DNA from: Podaxis mareebaensis
Lineage: Eukaryota > Basidiomycota > Agaricomycetes > Agaricales > Agaricaceae
Direction: 5' to 3'
Assembly: GCA_018524725.1 (NCBI GenBank)
Contig: JAEUWP010000145.1
Coordinates: forward strand, 186,001 to 250,000
Length of the DNA: 64,000 nucleotides
The stretch's first letter is position 1, and each line of letters starts with the position of its first letter. Shown in pieces: positions 47,325 to 60,720 of this stretch. Under the pieces are notes generated by a model, which was given only the letters and a program-made list of their open reading frames with translations, was not told the origin of the DNA and made no database searches. A program made the position numbers and the translations under genes.

Positions 47325-50300
47325 TTTGGTGTTTTGCAAATATCTCTTCACACTCTCAGAATTTTTGGCTTCATATTTTGCACAACACCTAAGAGCACTA
47401 TCCTTAGCAACCTCCAAATTTTCTGAAATTTATGGCTGAAGTAAACTGAGAATCAGTTTTGAGCCCATTGTCACACCTTGCCAGACAATGCTGAGTCAGA
47501 GTATGAACATAGTGATCCCATCACACACCCCATTTTGCTAATTTGTCCCCTAAGTAGGCCAGTCCATTTCACTTGCAATGTCTAGCCTGTCAATGTTATG
47601 AGTGTGAATCAGGCAAAAACGTGCTCATGAGGACCCAGAATGTGAGAAGTGCATAAAGCAATGAGTTGACTGCCCAGTTGTCCACCATAACAGCTAAACT
47701 ATCACCCAAATTCCATTCATTGGGCTTGCCAATATGTCATGCCCATGACATTTCCAGTGCCCTTTGACTTTGAACTGCATGTGGAACCCTCTTATATGAG
47801 CATTCAAGCAGACATTGAATCACATCTTTATTAATCACACTGACTTATGTTACTTAGGCATAGTATGGATGTTGCACCAATGCAGAGAGATACTGTCTTA
47901 AGACAACCTGACACTATTAAGTTCCTAATTAGAACACCTGTCCATTCACAAGTGAACTAGAGGCTGGTCAGAGATCTCATGGGGACTGCCACCAGGAGAG
48001 ATATAACTTGTAGGGTTACAGGCCTCTCCAGGGGTTTAGCTGTTATGCCAGTTATCCTGTCAAGGTAGGTAGAGCTCTCATGCAGCAAGAAGATAGAGCA
48101 GAAGAAGAGCTTGCTGTTCTTGTGCTATGTACAAGTGATTGTAAATGTTATGAGCATGTCTGGCACACCTCATTGAAATATTATTTATTACACCTTAGTC
48201 CATGAGCTTGGACTCCCAAGTGCCTCCCACTCTACCACTCAAGATACTGGTATACCAACTGAAGACCCAGCTTGCTATTGCAATGAAGCTTTCACTAATC
48301 ATCACCTTCTTGGCCATGCATCTTTGTTCTCTGAAGACTAGCTGATGCCTGGACCCATATTCTACTCCACAGACTGCATGATGACAGAGATACTTCGTAT
48401 TGCCTGGGAAAATGCTCCCTTCACCCACATCTTTGATCCCAATGGGTTATACATTCAAACTATCCATAACAACTTTGACTCCACCTGGGCCCATGGATGG
48501 AAGATGATCCCCTATGCAAGAGAACCCATTGTATTCCTCCACCCCTACATGATGTATCCACCCAAGGTTGTCCTGCATATTATCAAATATGAAGTCACCC
48601 ATGGACTCTACTTCTGAGAAGTAGAAGTCTATCATGTTGACCCTAACTCCAATGACCCTCTGGCCATTCCTCCCCATCACACATAGCTTCTACCTCTCTG
48701 AAATATTGACTCTAACATCCCTGGTATTGACAAGTCAAATCCAGAAGAACCCACTGCAGATCCTCCACCATATCCACCTCCCTACATCACTGCAGACATC
48801 TTATCATCATCATTATCATTGTCCTCACTGCACCACAGTCCAATGCACAAGTCAGACTCTTCTGACTCACCTCTCATGGGGAACTTCACCATCCCCAGTT
48901 CTGCCTCATCTCCTGATTCATATTCCTCTGACTCTACCAATGGATGCCTTCACTCTGATATGGACTTGTAATATAATCCAGTAAATAGTTTCTTTCTTAT
49001 CTCTGCTACTACAGACTGTTTGTCTTGTATTCTTGTATCTCAGCTGAACTCAGACTTGAACTATTTCCTTAGTTAGTTAGTTTCTATTCTTGTCTTAGTT
49101 TCTATTCTTATATCTCTCTGCTCTGTAGTTATACTTCTATTGACTCTCAGACTCATAGCCTTACTTTGTCATAGTTATCTGATTAGGACAGTAGAAGTAA
49201 AGCTTAAATAGCTGCTCATGTACTGAAAGCACAAGCTTTCCTATATTCTTAAATCTCAAATCATACTTGTGTCTTCACTCTTACCCTTGGGATTGACATT
49301 AGTTCATAATCAGTGTGGTAGTAAATGTCTTATTGGTCATACTCTCAACTGATAAGCATTTGACCTCTTAAATGTGCTTAACTGGACACTTGCCTCACCA
49401 CCTTCTTATTGTGATCCTTCTCACTAGATCCTAGCACCTCTGCAAATCATCTAGTGAGATAGCTGCCCCCTAGCAAAGCTTAGGTGACTAGTGAAAAGAA
49501 CCAACCTAACAGTAAAGCTAAGTTCTACTTACTTTATGAGCTACTTTAATACTGGAGAGAATACTATTCTACATGTCCATATCAAGAGGCTTATAACCAC
49601 TTCAGTGTTCTAATAATACTAGACCAAGCCTGAGGTAAGATATAAGATCTACTCAAATGAGGAACTGTCTGTAATAGGTAACACTAAGTCCAAATACTAA
49701 GTATAGTACAACTCAGAAGAGATGAGGCATGACCAATGACCAAAGTGCAAGTTGAGATGACAAGGGCTAGAGAGAAAGAAAATAGAGAAAGATGACAGAG
49801 GATAATACTAACAGATGACAGGAGAGACAATGAGAGACAGCAAGAAACTGAGATGATTGTAACAACTTAGGTACTTAATGTGTGTCACTATTCCATCATC
49901 TGAGTTTTGGGTGGCAGTCTTTGGCATATGTGACAAGGATGTGACCACTGAAACCCCAGGCACACCAAAATAGTAGGGTCATATAGTTATGGGTCACCCT
50001 TGGTTCACTGGTCATGGCTGTGACAAGACAGCTGAGACAAGCCAAATATGACACTGTCCATAAGACCATTGGTCACCATCTGACTTGTACAAGGTTGCAC
50101 ATTTGGTATAGTATTAGACAAAGTAAGCAGTAATGAGTATCATTAATAAATGTCAGGATACTGAATCTAACAAGATTTTACTGAAAATTCAAGTAAGACC
50201 ATGGCTAAGGATGTTCTGTTTGATGTCTAGACAGAACCAGTGCAGGATAATCACTAACTAAGTTCATACTGATAGGGATTGATTGACCTTTATCATTACT

Positions 50301-51608
50301 AGATCTCATGATAGACTGAGGAATGAAGTATACATGCACCTTGAAAGCTTTGGCAGCAGCAGTGATTGTGTGATAGGGATGCCTGTTCAGCCCCTTGATG
50401 GCCTGTTTTATCCTTTCTTCATATTCCAGGTCTTCATATACATATTCCCTTAAACACTCCATTGGCATACATAGGAGTAACACAGGCTGGCAAGGATAGA
50501 TTGTGGAGACATGAGCCCTAAGATTTCATTAGGAAGAAATGACATTGAAACATGTAATTGATATGATTATTTTATTTGTACTCTGAGTCAGCATTATCTG
50601 GCAGAGTGCAACAAGCAGCAGAAAATTCAACTTTCTATCTACTCAAGATATAGACTTCAAACAACCTGGAACATGTGAGGACTACTGTTAACAAGTGATA
50701 TATTGTAAGAGCTAGGCCCTTACTGTTGTGTTATCTTTTGTCCCTTCCTTATTTTGAGTTGCTCCTTCAATAATTAATCATTTAATTTCCTTGTTTGTCT
50801 TTGGCCTTGGTGGATTACTCAATCCATCAAATACATATTCTTTATAATAATCATCATCAGCTGTCATTAGGATAGCTAACCTTATACTATACTTCTTAGT
50901 ACACTCAATAAATTGGGCTTATAGTACTTTGGTATGAATATAAGGTCAAACACTCTTAGTAAACCCAACAGGTTTACACTTTTTTACTATACCCTGCACT
51001 TGGGCATGTACTAAGTGAAACCATTAAATGCAACTATTGCACTTAAAACCTTAAAGCAAAATCCTCTCATAACCCATCCAAATGGTCTCAATGAACCATC
51101 CCTCTGGACACTACAATGTGTCTGGAGACATGCAACTGCAATTCAATATGATGACATATGATATGAGCATACAAGTTACACATACCCCATCCACACTCCC
51201 TCCCCCATCAATCCCTTCACCATATAGTGAACTGACTTCCTTCATCCCCATCTCAATACCTCTAGCAGATGCATTGACTCAGGACTTGTCTACTACCAGT
51301 GAGGAAGCTCCAGAGAAGCTCCCTCTCTTCCCCAAACTCAAACTGAGCCATCCCCTTACAGTGTGCCCCATGTCATCAAGCTCAACACCCCAATCTCATG
51401 GTTCACATTGTAAACCATCAACACTTGAATTCCTGTCTCCTACCCTCAATGATGTGGTCTCTTTAGAAGACCAAGTGAACTCTATATTCATAGACTATGG
51501 CATTATAAATACCAATACAAACACCAAATGCTGGTATATGCTGAAATGATCATAGCAGAGTCATACAGGGAAACCAACTCACTGATAGATGTCAGTTCCA
51601 ACTGATTC
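47325..51608. other. CpG-poor decayed repeat DNA, unidentified
   Basis: Fragments of open frame (48345-48617 with FDPNGLYIQTIHNNFDSTWAHGW; 51082-51549) suggest old coding sequence, but I cannot assign them to an element class. Confidence 0.4.
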
Positions 51609-51627
51609 TTTTTTTTTTAAAAAAAAA
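51609..51627. repeat. T10A9 palindromic tract at the LINE 3' end
   Basis: Ten T followed by nine A. On the minus strand the T run reads as the poly(A) tail of LINE copy 2; the adjoining A run reads as a T run just inside it. Confidence 0.85.
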
Positions 51628-52897
51628 TCTGAGTTTATTGCAATAGACTAGGTACTACAAATGGGTGCATGATAGCAGTCCCAATACCAAGACTAGAGAT
51701 AAAAGAAAGGGACTAAGAGAGAATGAGAAAATGAAGAGGTTAGAGAGCATGGAGCTATGCTAGAGACAATGAAGAGAAAAGAGAGAATGAATTGACTTAT
51801 CAAAATGTGAAAAACAGGAGATAAAAGAAGGAGAAGGTTGAAGAGATGTAGGAGTAGGGGAGCTAGCTATGAAACAAGAGAGAGAAAAGACAGTCCTTTA
51901 GTGAACATCAGAAACTCCATTGAATGCAAGTTACTCTCTCTGGATGAGGTGGTGGGTAGTGAACTCCTCTTGGGTAATGAGTCCTTGGAGCTAGTCGCCA
52001 AAAGAAAAGGCTGCTGGGTTGCAGTTGAGGAAATTGATGATCCAGAAGAAGCTGTCACAGGCTCTAACTGGATAGGAAAAGCAGGGACAATTGTTGAGGA
52101 TGTGGTCCTGGGTTTCTAGCACTTTACTGCAGGGGTAGGAGGTAATATAGCATCCTGGGAAGAAGCACTATTGGAAGGTGCCAATGGGCATGTAGTTGGT
52201 CATACATCTTGTGAAGTGCATGCATAATTGGGTGTCTCAGCCAAGAGGTGAGTTGAGCCAAGTTCTACCTTTGGTGTACTTGGGCTCAAGAGGTTGTTCA
52301 GTAGGGTTGAGTAGATGAAGCCATAAGTGACCACAATGTGATGGGTTGTTCATAAGTATACACCATAGAGTGAAGCATTTTTGAGTATAGTAGTTGCAAA
52401 CAAACCTGAGAGAGGTGTGGTAGGGTTGGCATCTGTTATTGGGGAGATGGAGGGATTTTGTGAGTTGGTATGCTTAAAAGTGTACAGACCAATTGGCAAA
52501 TGAAGGAACTGACTAAAAGTGGATTTAGTTTAGAGGAGAGGAGGAGAGCCACCAGTAGAGAAGAGGAGTGATCACAATGGAGTCTTGGTGCACACTGTGA
52601 GGACTGTGGGAAAATAGCTTTTTAGCAGAGGAAATTGAGTCTGTAAAAACTATAATAGATGAAATATTTCAAGAGGAAGCAAAAGAAATAGAAGAGGAAA
52701 GTCCAAGATATAGAGCATAAGATTCAGCATTGGAAGATAGAACTTTACCACAAGGCTGGATGGAAGAAGAGAGTGTGTCCACAGAAGAGGAATCAAATAC
52801 AATGAAAGTGGAAGTGACAGAAAGAGATGGGTTGGAAGGAACAGAACTATCAGTAGCTACTACAAGGGAGATAGGAGATGAAAAGGAAAGGTCATGG
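51609..52897 (-). mobile_element. LINE copy 2, 5'-truncated, decayed
   Basis: Minus-strand translation from 52897 downwards matches the C-terminal half of LINE copy 1 nearly block by block. It covers the RNase H-like region (SSSIQPCGKVLSSNAESYAL against SSTIQPCSEVLSSDAELYAL; IVFTDSISSAKKLF against IIFTDSISSAKNLF), the GTFxxCFFPGxYITSYPC region and the INFLNCNPAAFSF end. The 3' untranslated parts also match, and both copies end in poly(A) (here T10 on the plus strand, 51609-51618). Similarity begins abruptly at 52897, the usual 5' truncation of reverse-transcribed LINEs. Several stop codons make it non-functional. Confidence 0.8.
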
Positions 52898-55800
52898 GCT
52901 CCCTATCTATGGAGCACTTTGTAGACACCCCTACCCTTTCAGATAACATGGAATCAACTTGGGCCAGAACCTGACTATTTTTAACTGTATTAAGCTGACA
53001 GGTATAGGATTTAGTCCTCTTGAGCCAAGGGAGTATTCTCTGACATCCCTTGCTATAGCCTATGGCTTGATCCAGGCACTACTCTAGGGCTACTTTCCAT
53101 TACCCAGCAGCCAGTTTAGTTATGCCATCAAGACCTGGATCCCTATACCTAACTGTCTAGGCTCTACACCTTGCAGGCACCACTACCAGATTAGTTGCTG
53201 AGGTCACTCCAGAGGTATGTGACATGGGGTCATTGGCTGGCTAACAACTGACACCCTTGATCTAGAGATTGAGTTATGCCTACTAACTACTGAAACTATG
53301 CTGAAGTGGACCAGTGGGGGGTATCCTGTTCCAGCTGGCTTTTTTTAGCATGCTTCCAGATTGGACTGTTTTCTCCCTAAATCCCTCTCTTATAATGCCC
53401 TATTTCCAGTAATGGCCTGAGATATACCCCAGATTAAGCTCTTTTACTAGGGGAGCACCACTACCTTTAGCCAGTATATTGGACCTGGGTGGAGCACATA
53501 GCTTAGTCACACCATTACAGTATGATGTCACTACATGACTTGCTGCATAGCTGAGTAATTTACCCATGCTAGCCTGGGAGATCTCTCCCTAGGTGCTTGA
53601 AAGCTGGCTTAATCCCAGAGAGTACCAGTAATCAGTGTGCCCAAAACTACCTGAGACCCAAACAGGACCATACAACCATTTTGGAATTACCTGAGATTAT
53701 TGCTAAGCAACCACACTTTGCACACTAGTAGCTCCCAAAGAAATGCATCCCTAGGGGTTTGAACCTGGGACTACAGTTGTGGACAACCAAAACTGACCAA
53801 CTCAGTAGAGTAGTTTTGATTCATGGGAAAACATGCTCAATTGATAGATCTCATTAAGGGGAGTTCATTGAGCCCAGAAAGGAGAAATTCTGATGAGCAG
53901 TTCACTCACAAAGTGCTGTTTCATCTTATGACTGCGAAAATTATGGCCAGGGACCCAAATCACATTCAAAATTTATGGAAAGTGTTGCATTCGATTTATT
54001 TCATGGAGTTGAGTGTAAACCTAAAGTTAGAAGAAAGTCTAACAAGTGGTTGTTGTGTAATTAATTTTTTATTCTTTTATAACATTCTCTACCTACTGCT
54101 ATAAACTGACAGAAAAAGTGCAAATGTAACATATCTGGGCTTCAAAACCAGCCCAGGGTCACTAGTGAGAGTGTCACCAGTAAGAGTGTCACTCCAAGTC
54201 ATGAGCAACATGCTCTCAAAAACACAATGGAGGTGGATGTTGATGGAGGGCTCAGCACTGAGGTGTTGCCTAGTGGCAATGTTTCAGGCAATGCCAAAAA
54301 CTCAGATGAAGAAGGCCCCACCTGAGGCATAGATTATATCAAACCACAATGGGTGGATTCTGACACTGAGTCTGAGAATGAGGATGATGGGCTATACTGG
54401 GATGCATTGGAAGATAATCATCATGAGTGGATGGCTGATTTGGGAAGGGAAGGATTTCAAGTTAGGATGATAGGCATGGCAGTGGACATTTGATGAAGCC
54501 AAGAAAGCAGCTATTGAGGCATTTGATTCATGTCTGGTTGATGTTATCTGCCAGTTTGTGAATCTATCCTGGTGATCCATGAGTGCCTATAGGGTTGGCC
54601 TAACAGGAAAGGCAGTGGCATGGGTGGTTTGGAAGCAGAAGGGTTACTGTGCCATTTCTTGGCAGGCTATAATGCATTTAGATGCTATTGTATCTTAGAT
54701 TCATTGGATTCTGGTGCTATCTTTGCAAAAATTTGACTAAAATTTATGGCTGGAACCAAAAAACCATGAGAAAATTAAGGAAGATGTGTTTTTTGAAGTC
54801 TAAAATCATTCTGAGTTCATCCACAGAGCTTGAGAGGAATTCAACAAGCTGTTCCTTAGATAATCAAGTTTGTCAGCTTTGCTTGTCTGTGACTGTACAC
54901 AGCTGAAAGGTCTGGCAGGAATTAAGCCTACATCCAAACCCCTTGACTATATGGCTGATGTTCCAACTGATTCTACACTACATATATCAAAGCTTTGACA
55001 AAGCTCTGCATGGCCTACTAGAAGGCCCAAGCTACAAAGGTCAAATGAACTGACCTTATGCCTATGTATAGCATATATAAAATACAACCCACTCAACTGT
55101 ACCTGGAGTACATTCTTGACTCCACTAATAATGGGATCACCTTTGATCCCCTCTATGCCAAGATCAATGAAGTGATCAAGAGGGCAGAACAACACTCTGT
55201 ACATGAGCACCATTGTTGACACATTCAAAACAATAATGATGGACCACCAGCAATCCTTCAACCATATCCAAGCCATCCATCTCCCTCATCAACTGTGCTA
55301 TCAAATACTGCCCAAGCTGTAATACATCTACATGTGCCCAGGCAACCAGGGGAAATGGATCAAGCATACAATGAGTGCCTCAGTGTATGATAATGGTATA
55401 CATAAGGGTATGGCCTCAGAGCCACACACTTCACTATCAAAGAGTCTACCATCATGGATGGTGAGATGATCCTAGGAAATAATACCTTCATGAACCATTT
55501 GCAACACTATGCCCTAACCACTGGGACATTGCAAACCTAACCACTGCCTTCTCTGTTGATGTAACCTGACCCCCAAGGTCAGACTACTATCCTAAACTCA
55601 CATTGGTTGCCTTGACTGCCCCCTATCATTTCTCCCAAAGGGAAAGGACCAATGGGCATACCATCACCAAGAACAATGGTGCAGGGTAGCAACTACCCTG
55701 CAATAAATCCTGAAACCATGAATTCACCATCAGCCAAATCCATGGCTGGTGGAAAATCCCCAGTGGCTTTAACATCAAATGTTAAAGCTAAACAACCTTC

Positions 55801-56638
55801 TGCCACTAGCATTCCCATAAATGCTGGCTCATTCCAAGTCTCAAGCACACTGTTCATGTTGCCTACAGTCAAATGAACCCCTCATGCTGATAAATGGAGC
55901 AACTGGGTTACTCTGCAATGGATGTGAAATGAAGACATCCATACTTGTAGGTCATCTCTGATAGACAACCAATACATTAGGTTCAATGGACATATACCCA
56001 TTGAAGCCATCATATCAGAACATAAGGAGCAAAAGGCAGCTACTTGTGTGTTCTTTAGAGGCTCCCTCAAGACACCTCAAATAACTAATTCCTGCAAAAC
56101 AGTCAGGATGGCCTCCCTACCCCAACAACTCTCACAACTACCTTCATAGGGACAAAATTTGCCCCTGCTATACAACCTACACTCCCTCCAAAATTTTCCT
56201 CCCATGCAAAAAGAAGAGGGAGAGGAAGAAGATAGTACAAAGGAGGAGCAGGAGGTGCATACCACCTCATGACTCCCCACACTGAATTAAGGGACTCATC
56301 AATACTCTCTAGTCAGAGAGGCATGTGATGAGTCAATAACTCCAGGGATCATACAATCCATCCAGAGTTACAACAATCTTATGTATGACTGTTTACACTA
56401 AATGATCAACCAATACCTTGCACAACCAATTGAATACCCTGAAGGTTATAAACCTTCATTAAACAAGCTCTCTACAGAAAAAAGCTTGGAACCATATAGT
56501 GAAAGTCACCAATTTAGAGACTTGTTGTCATTCATGACAAATCTCTATGCTGACTTCACCATGAAGGGACTAGGGGGATAGAACCCTGCTACAGATTACC
56601 TATGAATCCTAGCTCTTTAATATTACCTTGTTGGAGAG
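52898..56638. other. CpG-poor decayed repeat DNA with unidentified broken ORFs
   Basis: Plus-strand fragments near 54340-54560 (GLYWDALEDNHHEWMADLG) and 55180-55420, interrupted by stops, probably belong to an old element that includes or precedes the gag relic downstream. No reverse transcriptase motif was seen here. Confidence 0.4.
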
Positions 56639-57865
56639 GTGAAGGAGATGTTCATTTGCCATGTACTTAGTATAGATTGTAGTAAATACAATTGGACATT
56701 CAAGAGTGTCATTATGGCACTCTATAATAGATTCATCAGACTGATGTTAATGTATGAGGCTCATGAGAGCCTCAAAGAGATCAGGTATAATCCCAAAGAA
56801 GGGATTCAATATTATTATGATGCCATCTTGGGATACTCACAAGATATGGCTGTCCATCCCAACAACTACTCCCTCACTGAGACCTTCTTAGAAGGTCTCC
56901 CACAAATCATGAGACACTTCCTCATGTTTGACAGAGGACTGTCTCCTGAGATAAACCAACTTGAAGACTTTACAGCACACACAGCTAATTATGAGAATCA
57001 GATACAAAGCAGTGCCTTCTTCAAGAAGGTACTAAAACCTTCTCAATCACATGAACCATCTGCAGGCTTTTCCAGGAAACCTGCCACAGCTGAACCAAGA
57101 ATAAGGACTGCATGGGTTCCTCATTGTATATCCACAGAGCAGGACTGTATCCCTGCTCATGAGCTAAGGCAATCCTTGAGTACCTTTCCACCAAAGTGAT
57201 TGTCAAGGCCTCCACCTCAGTAAAACAAACCCAAGGCCCAATTTAAACCACAGGTACAGAACAAAGCACCTGTGAAGCAAATCCAAAAAACAAGGCTACA
57301 GAGAAAGGGCCTTGTTACAAGTGTGGAAAATATAGTCATTGGACTCATGAATGCCCAGAGAAAGGGAAGCAACACAGCTATATATAAGTTGCATACACAG
57401 TTATTCCAGCAAATGATGAAGAAGTTCAACAAGAAGTCAAAGAAATTGAACAGAATTCAACATTAGATGACAACACTGAGGTCCAAGAGGAACTAGAGCC
57501 CAGTTTGTCAAATAGAAATGAACTAGTACAAGTTGAAGTCATTGAATCAGACTATGGATCTGATATTGATGACAAATATAATTTCACTGCCATGATTGGC
57601 AATACAGAAGATATTAACAACAAAGACTGCAATGACTTCAATGTCATCAATGCTTTCACTGTTGAACCCAGTGAGAAACCAGACCATGAAGTGAGAGTAT
57701 GTTGCATTACCCTCCATAAAGAGGAGGATAAGATCCTTTGACCCCAAGCCTCCCTCAGTGAGAAACAATGTCTCACAACTCTCATCAGCATCAATACCAT
57801 TGATGCTTGGACACTGTGGGACTCCAGTAGCACAACTACCAGCATCACTCCCACTTTTGCATAAG
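56639..57865 (+). mobile_element. Ty3/Gypsy-type gag and protease relic
   Basis: The frame 56639-57199 encodes a gag-like helical region (FLEGLPQIMRHFL, RGLSPEINQLEDF). A CCHC zinc knuckle (C-x2-C-x4-H-x4-C, 57313-57354) follows in a different frame, showing a frameshift between 57199 and 57313. Further on, in the knuckle frame, LWDSSST at about 57814 sits where the retropepsin active site of Gypsy elements has DSG, so the catalytic glycine is lost. A TGA at 57739-57741 interrupts the frame just before it, as expected from CGA deamination. No reverse transcriptase, integrase or LTR belonging to it was found. Non-functional. Confidence 0.75.
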
Positions 57866-59900
57866 TGGCTGGCATCAGGTTAGTAGTATGTGCAGATGAG
57901 TAGTGAGATCCTGTACCTCCCACCCTATAGGAAGGTGCTGAAAGGTTGGTTGGGCCTCAGGGGTACTCACTCTTCTCAGTAGGCCTAAAGAACTTGAGTG
58001 CTTTATCCAGTTTGGGGAGTAGGTCAAAGTGTCTGCCAAACATGGCATAAGAGCCCACCAATAGGGGATAACCTAGAGTGGTCTGTCTAGAGGGTGTCAT
58101 GTTGCTTCAAGTGATTGGCATTATGGAGCTAGGGGTAGCAGGTTATGCCTGGTCTGCAAAGGACTGCATAGATCAGTCTCTCCATTCATGTATAAATTTT
58201 CCAATGACCCTCATTGTAAAATAGTCTCCTTTGCTGATGATGGACTCATTATAGTTCAATCTCTGTCCTTCAATACTAATTATTATCTTCTCTTACAGGT
58301 CTACAAAGCATGCCACTCTCACCTCCTATCCATGGGCTTCCTACTTGAAGACAATAAGATGGAAGCCTTCTACTTCTCTAATCACCCCTTCCATGACCCT
58401 AATTCTCCTGTCATCATCAATAATGACCTCACCATCCACCTGAAACCCTTCCTCCACTATCTTGGATTCTGATTCAACTACTCACTTACATTCAAAGAGC
58501 ATATTTGCTTTTACTCCATCAAAGCCCTTTCTACTGTCAAGTGCATACACATACTCAGAAACTCCATTCAAGGCCTTTCACCTATCCATAAATACCTCCT
58601 TTATAGATCCTGTGTCATTCCAATTGCTATATATAGCTTTCAACTTTGGTTTAACTACAATGACAGGTATTGAGGCCTTGTCAAATTACTCCAATGTATG
58701 CAATAGCAAGCTGCTCTATGGATAATGGGAGTGTTCTGCACCACACTAACTGGAGGTGTTGAAGCCATTGCCAGCCTCATCTCCATCCAGCTCCATCTCT
58801 TCAAACTCACAAAGAGATGTTCTCTCCAATTCCACACCCTCCCCCCCTCCCATTCCTTAAAACTTCTTACCCAGGATGTTGACCTCCTAGATGCCCACCA
58901 TACCAAAATCAGATCCACAGTGTCAGGTTATGTATCTGATGCCCAACTCATCTCAGACTTGTTCCACCACCTCTACCCTAGCACCAAACCTGGACAGTGT
59001 TTACTGGACCTGTTTAGTGACTGGATCAAATTCTTTGAGTGCTCTGACCCTTTGAAAGAAGGCACTATAGCCCTTCATTTAGCCAACACTTCTTGCATCC
59101 ATGACCTTACCTTCTCTTCCCCTGTCTCCTTTGTAGTCTCCACAGATGCTTCTGTTCCTCTCAACCATTCCCTTTCCATAACATCTGCATTTCTAGTCTT
59201 TAATTCTTCTTCCTCAGACATTATATCCTCCACTATACAGCCATGTAGTGAAGTTCTTTCCTCTGATGCTGAATTGTATGCTCTTTGTTTAGCTCTTTTT
59301 TCATCTATCTCTTTCTTCTCTTCTTCAAACATCTCTTCTATCATCATATTTACAGACTCCATTTCTTCAGCTAAAAACCTTTTTTCCTACAGCCTCCACA
59401 GTGCTCACAAGGACTCCATTGCTGTTGCCCCTCCTCTTTGAGACTGGTTCTCCCTTTCCTTTCTTCATCATGTCCATTTTTGGCCTATCCCATTGTCAGC
59501 AAGGTGGTTGGTCTATCACCAAGCACATACCCTCACCAAATCATTGCAGCTACTTAACAATAAATAGCAGCCCCTCCACACATCCCTTGGGTTCATTTGA
59601 AACCACTATACTTCAAAGTGTCTCTCTCACTGAAGACACTCATGAACAATCCTTCATACCACAGCCATAACTGGCTTCCACTCCAAAACCCAGCCCAGCA
59701 ACCTCTTGAGCCCAAATATGCTAAAGGTGGCACTTGGCTTAATTCTGCACTTGGTAAAAATCCAAACCTATGCACACACTTCACTCACTGTGTCACAAAT
59801 CACATGCCCATTGGTACCTTTAGACAGTGCTTCTTTCCAGGGCACTACATCACCTCCTATCCATGTGGTGAAGCACTCAAAACTCAGGAACATATACTTA

Positions 59901-59905
59901 CCAAC
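59901..59905. repeat. left target-site duplication of the solo LTR (CCAAC)
   Basis: Identical to 60716-60720. Five bp is the usual LTR-retrotransposon duplication. Confidence 0.85.
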
Positions 59906-60715
59906 TGTTACAAGGTTTCTTCTTTGGCTAAGCGACGCCTAAGTCGGAGCCTATCCTTGTAAGTGAGACGAGCAGAGGTCCTTGTCCTGTACAGGTCTGA
60001 AGGAGCTGCTCTGTTTAACCTCGGGTGGCTGTTCACGTTGTCTCTAGGCAGCGAACTCGTATAGATCGCACACTCCGTAGGACAAGACGTTGACGAGAAG
60101 CCTTTTGACGGGAAAGCTGCACACAAGGGCGAAGAGATATAGACTCAAAGAGGTATACGACTCAAGGACTTATTCAAGTTCCAAGAGAAGGTAACACAAC
60201 TCTTTAAGATTAGACTTGCTAATCTACATGTCCAGGCGCTGTACTTATACAAGTCCTACGACTACTTTAGGAAGTAGATCAATAGTAACATAGATGTCGA
60301 ATAAGAGGAATGCATATAGAAAAGGAATGCATAGGGCATAGGGCAGAAGAAGAGAGGAGTGGAGTGCATATGTCATAAAGCGAAAGTCTGCAAGAGCAAG
60401 CATAATTGATGCGAACATAAATATGTTGAAGGCGACGAAATTGATACCTTGTCCTAATATAGAAAGTGTCTGAAATAGGAAGTAGTAAGTTCAGCGTCCA
60501 ATCACAAATCGTCATCGCATGGAAAGTATACTCCGTGGTAGCAACACGCTTCGTCTACCTTCTCGCACATTTCCCAATCAAGTGTCTGTCGCAACTCTGT
60601 GGTTTCCTGCCAGAGGCTTACCATCATGCGCTTCATCAAATCCCATTCTTCGTAAGACTGCTGCTCGGGCTCTTCGGTCTCCTCGGTGTTCTCGGAGTCT
60701 GCAATGTTCGTAACA
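59906..60715. mobile_element. solo LTR, 810 bp, nested in LINE copy 1
   Basis: Starts TGTTAC and ends GTAACA, a perfect 6-bp terminal inverted repeat with TG...CA ends, flanked by CCAAC on both sides. Removing it plus one CCAAC makes the LINE frame continuous and similar to copy 2 (HILNNCPCFSYPVR there). No coding sequence inside. CpG is frequent inside and almost absent outside, so the insertion is much younger than its host element. The internal part of the retrotransposon was lost, presumably by LTR-LTR recombination. Orientation is not determined. Confidence 0.9.
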
Positions 60716-60720
60716 CCAAC
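60716..60720. repeat. right target-site duplication of the solo LTR (CCAAC)
   Basis: Copy of the left duplication at 59901-59905. Confidence 0.85.

Noticed and set aside
53745..53775. tRNA-like B-box (GGTTTGAACC) hinting at a tRNA or SINE
   Set aside because: No matching A-box, acceptor stem or cloverleaf could be drawn nearby; CpG decay could blur one, so only a search would settle it.
47325..59905. Island as horizontally acquired or organellar DNA because of its odd composition
   Set aside because: The change is specific to CpG with TpG/CpA gain, and the content is retroelement debris; methylation decay explains it.
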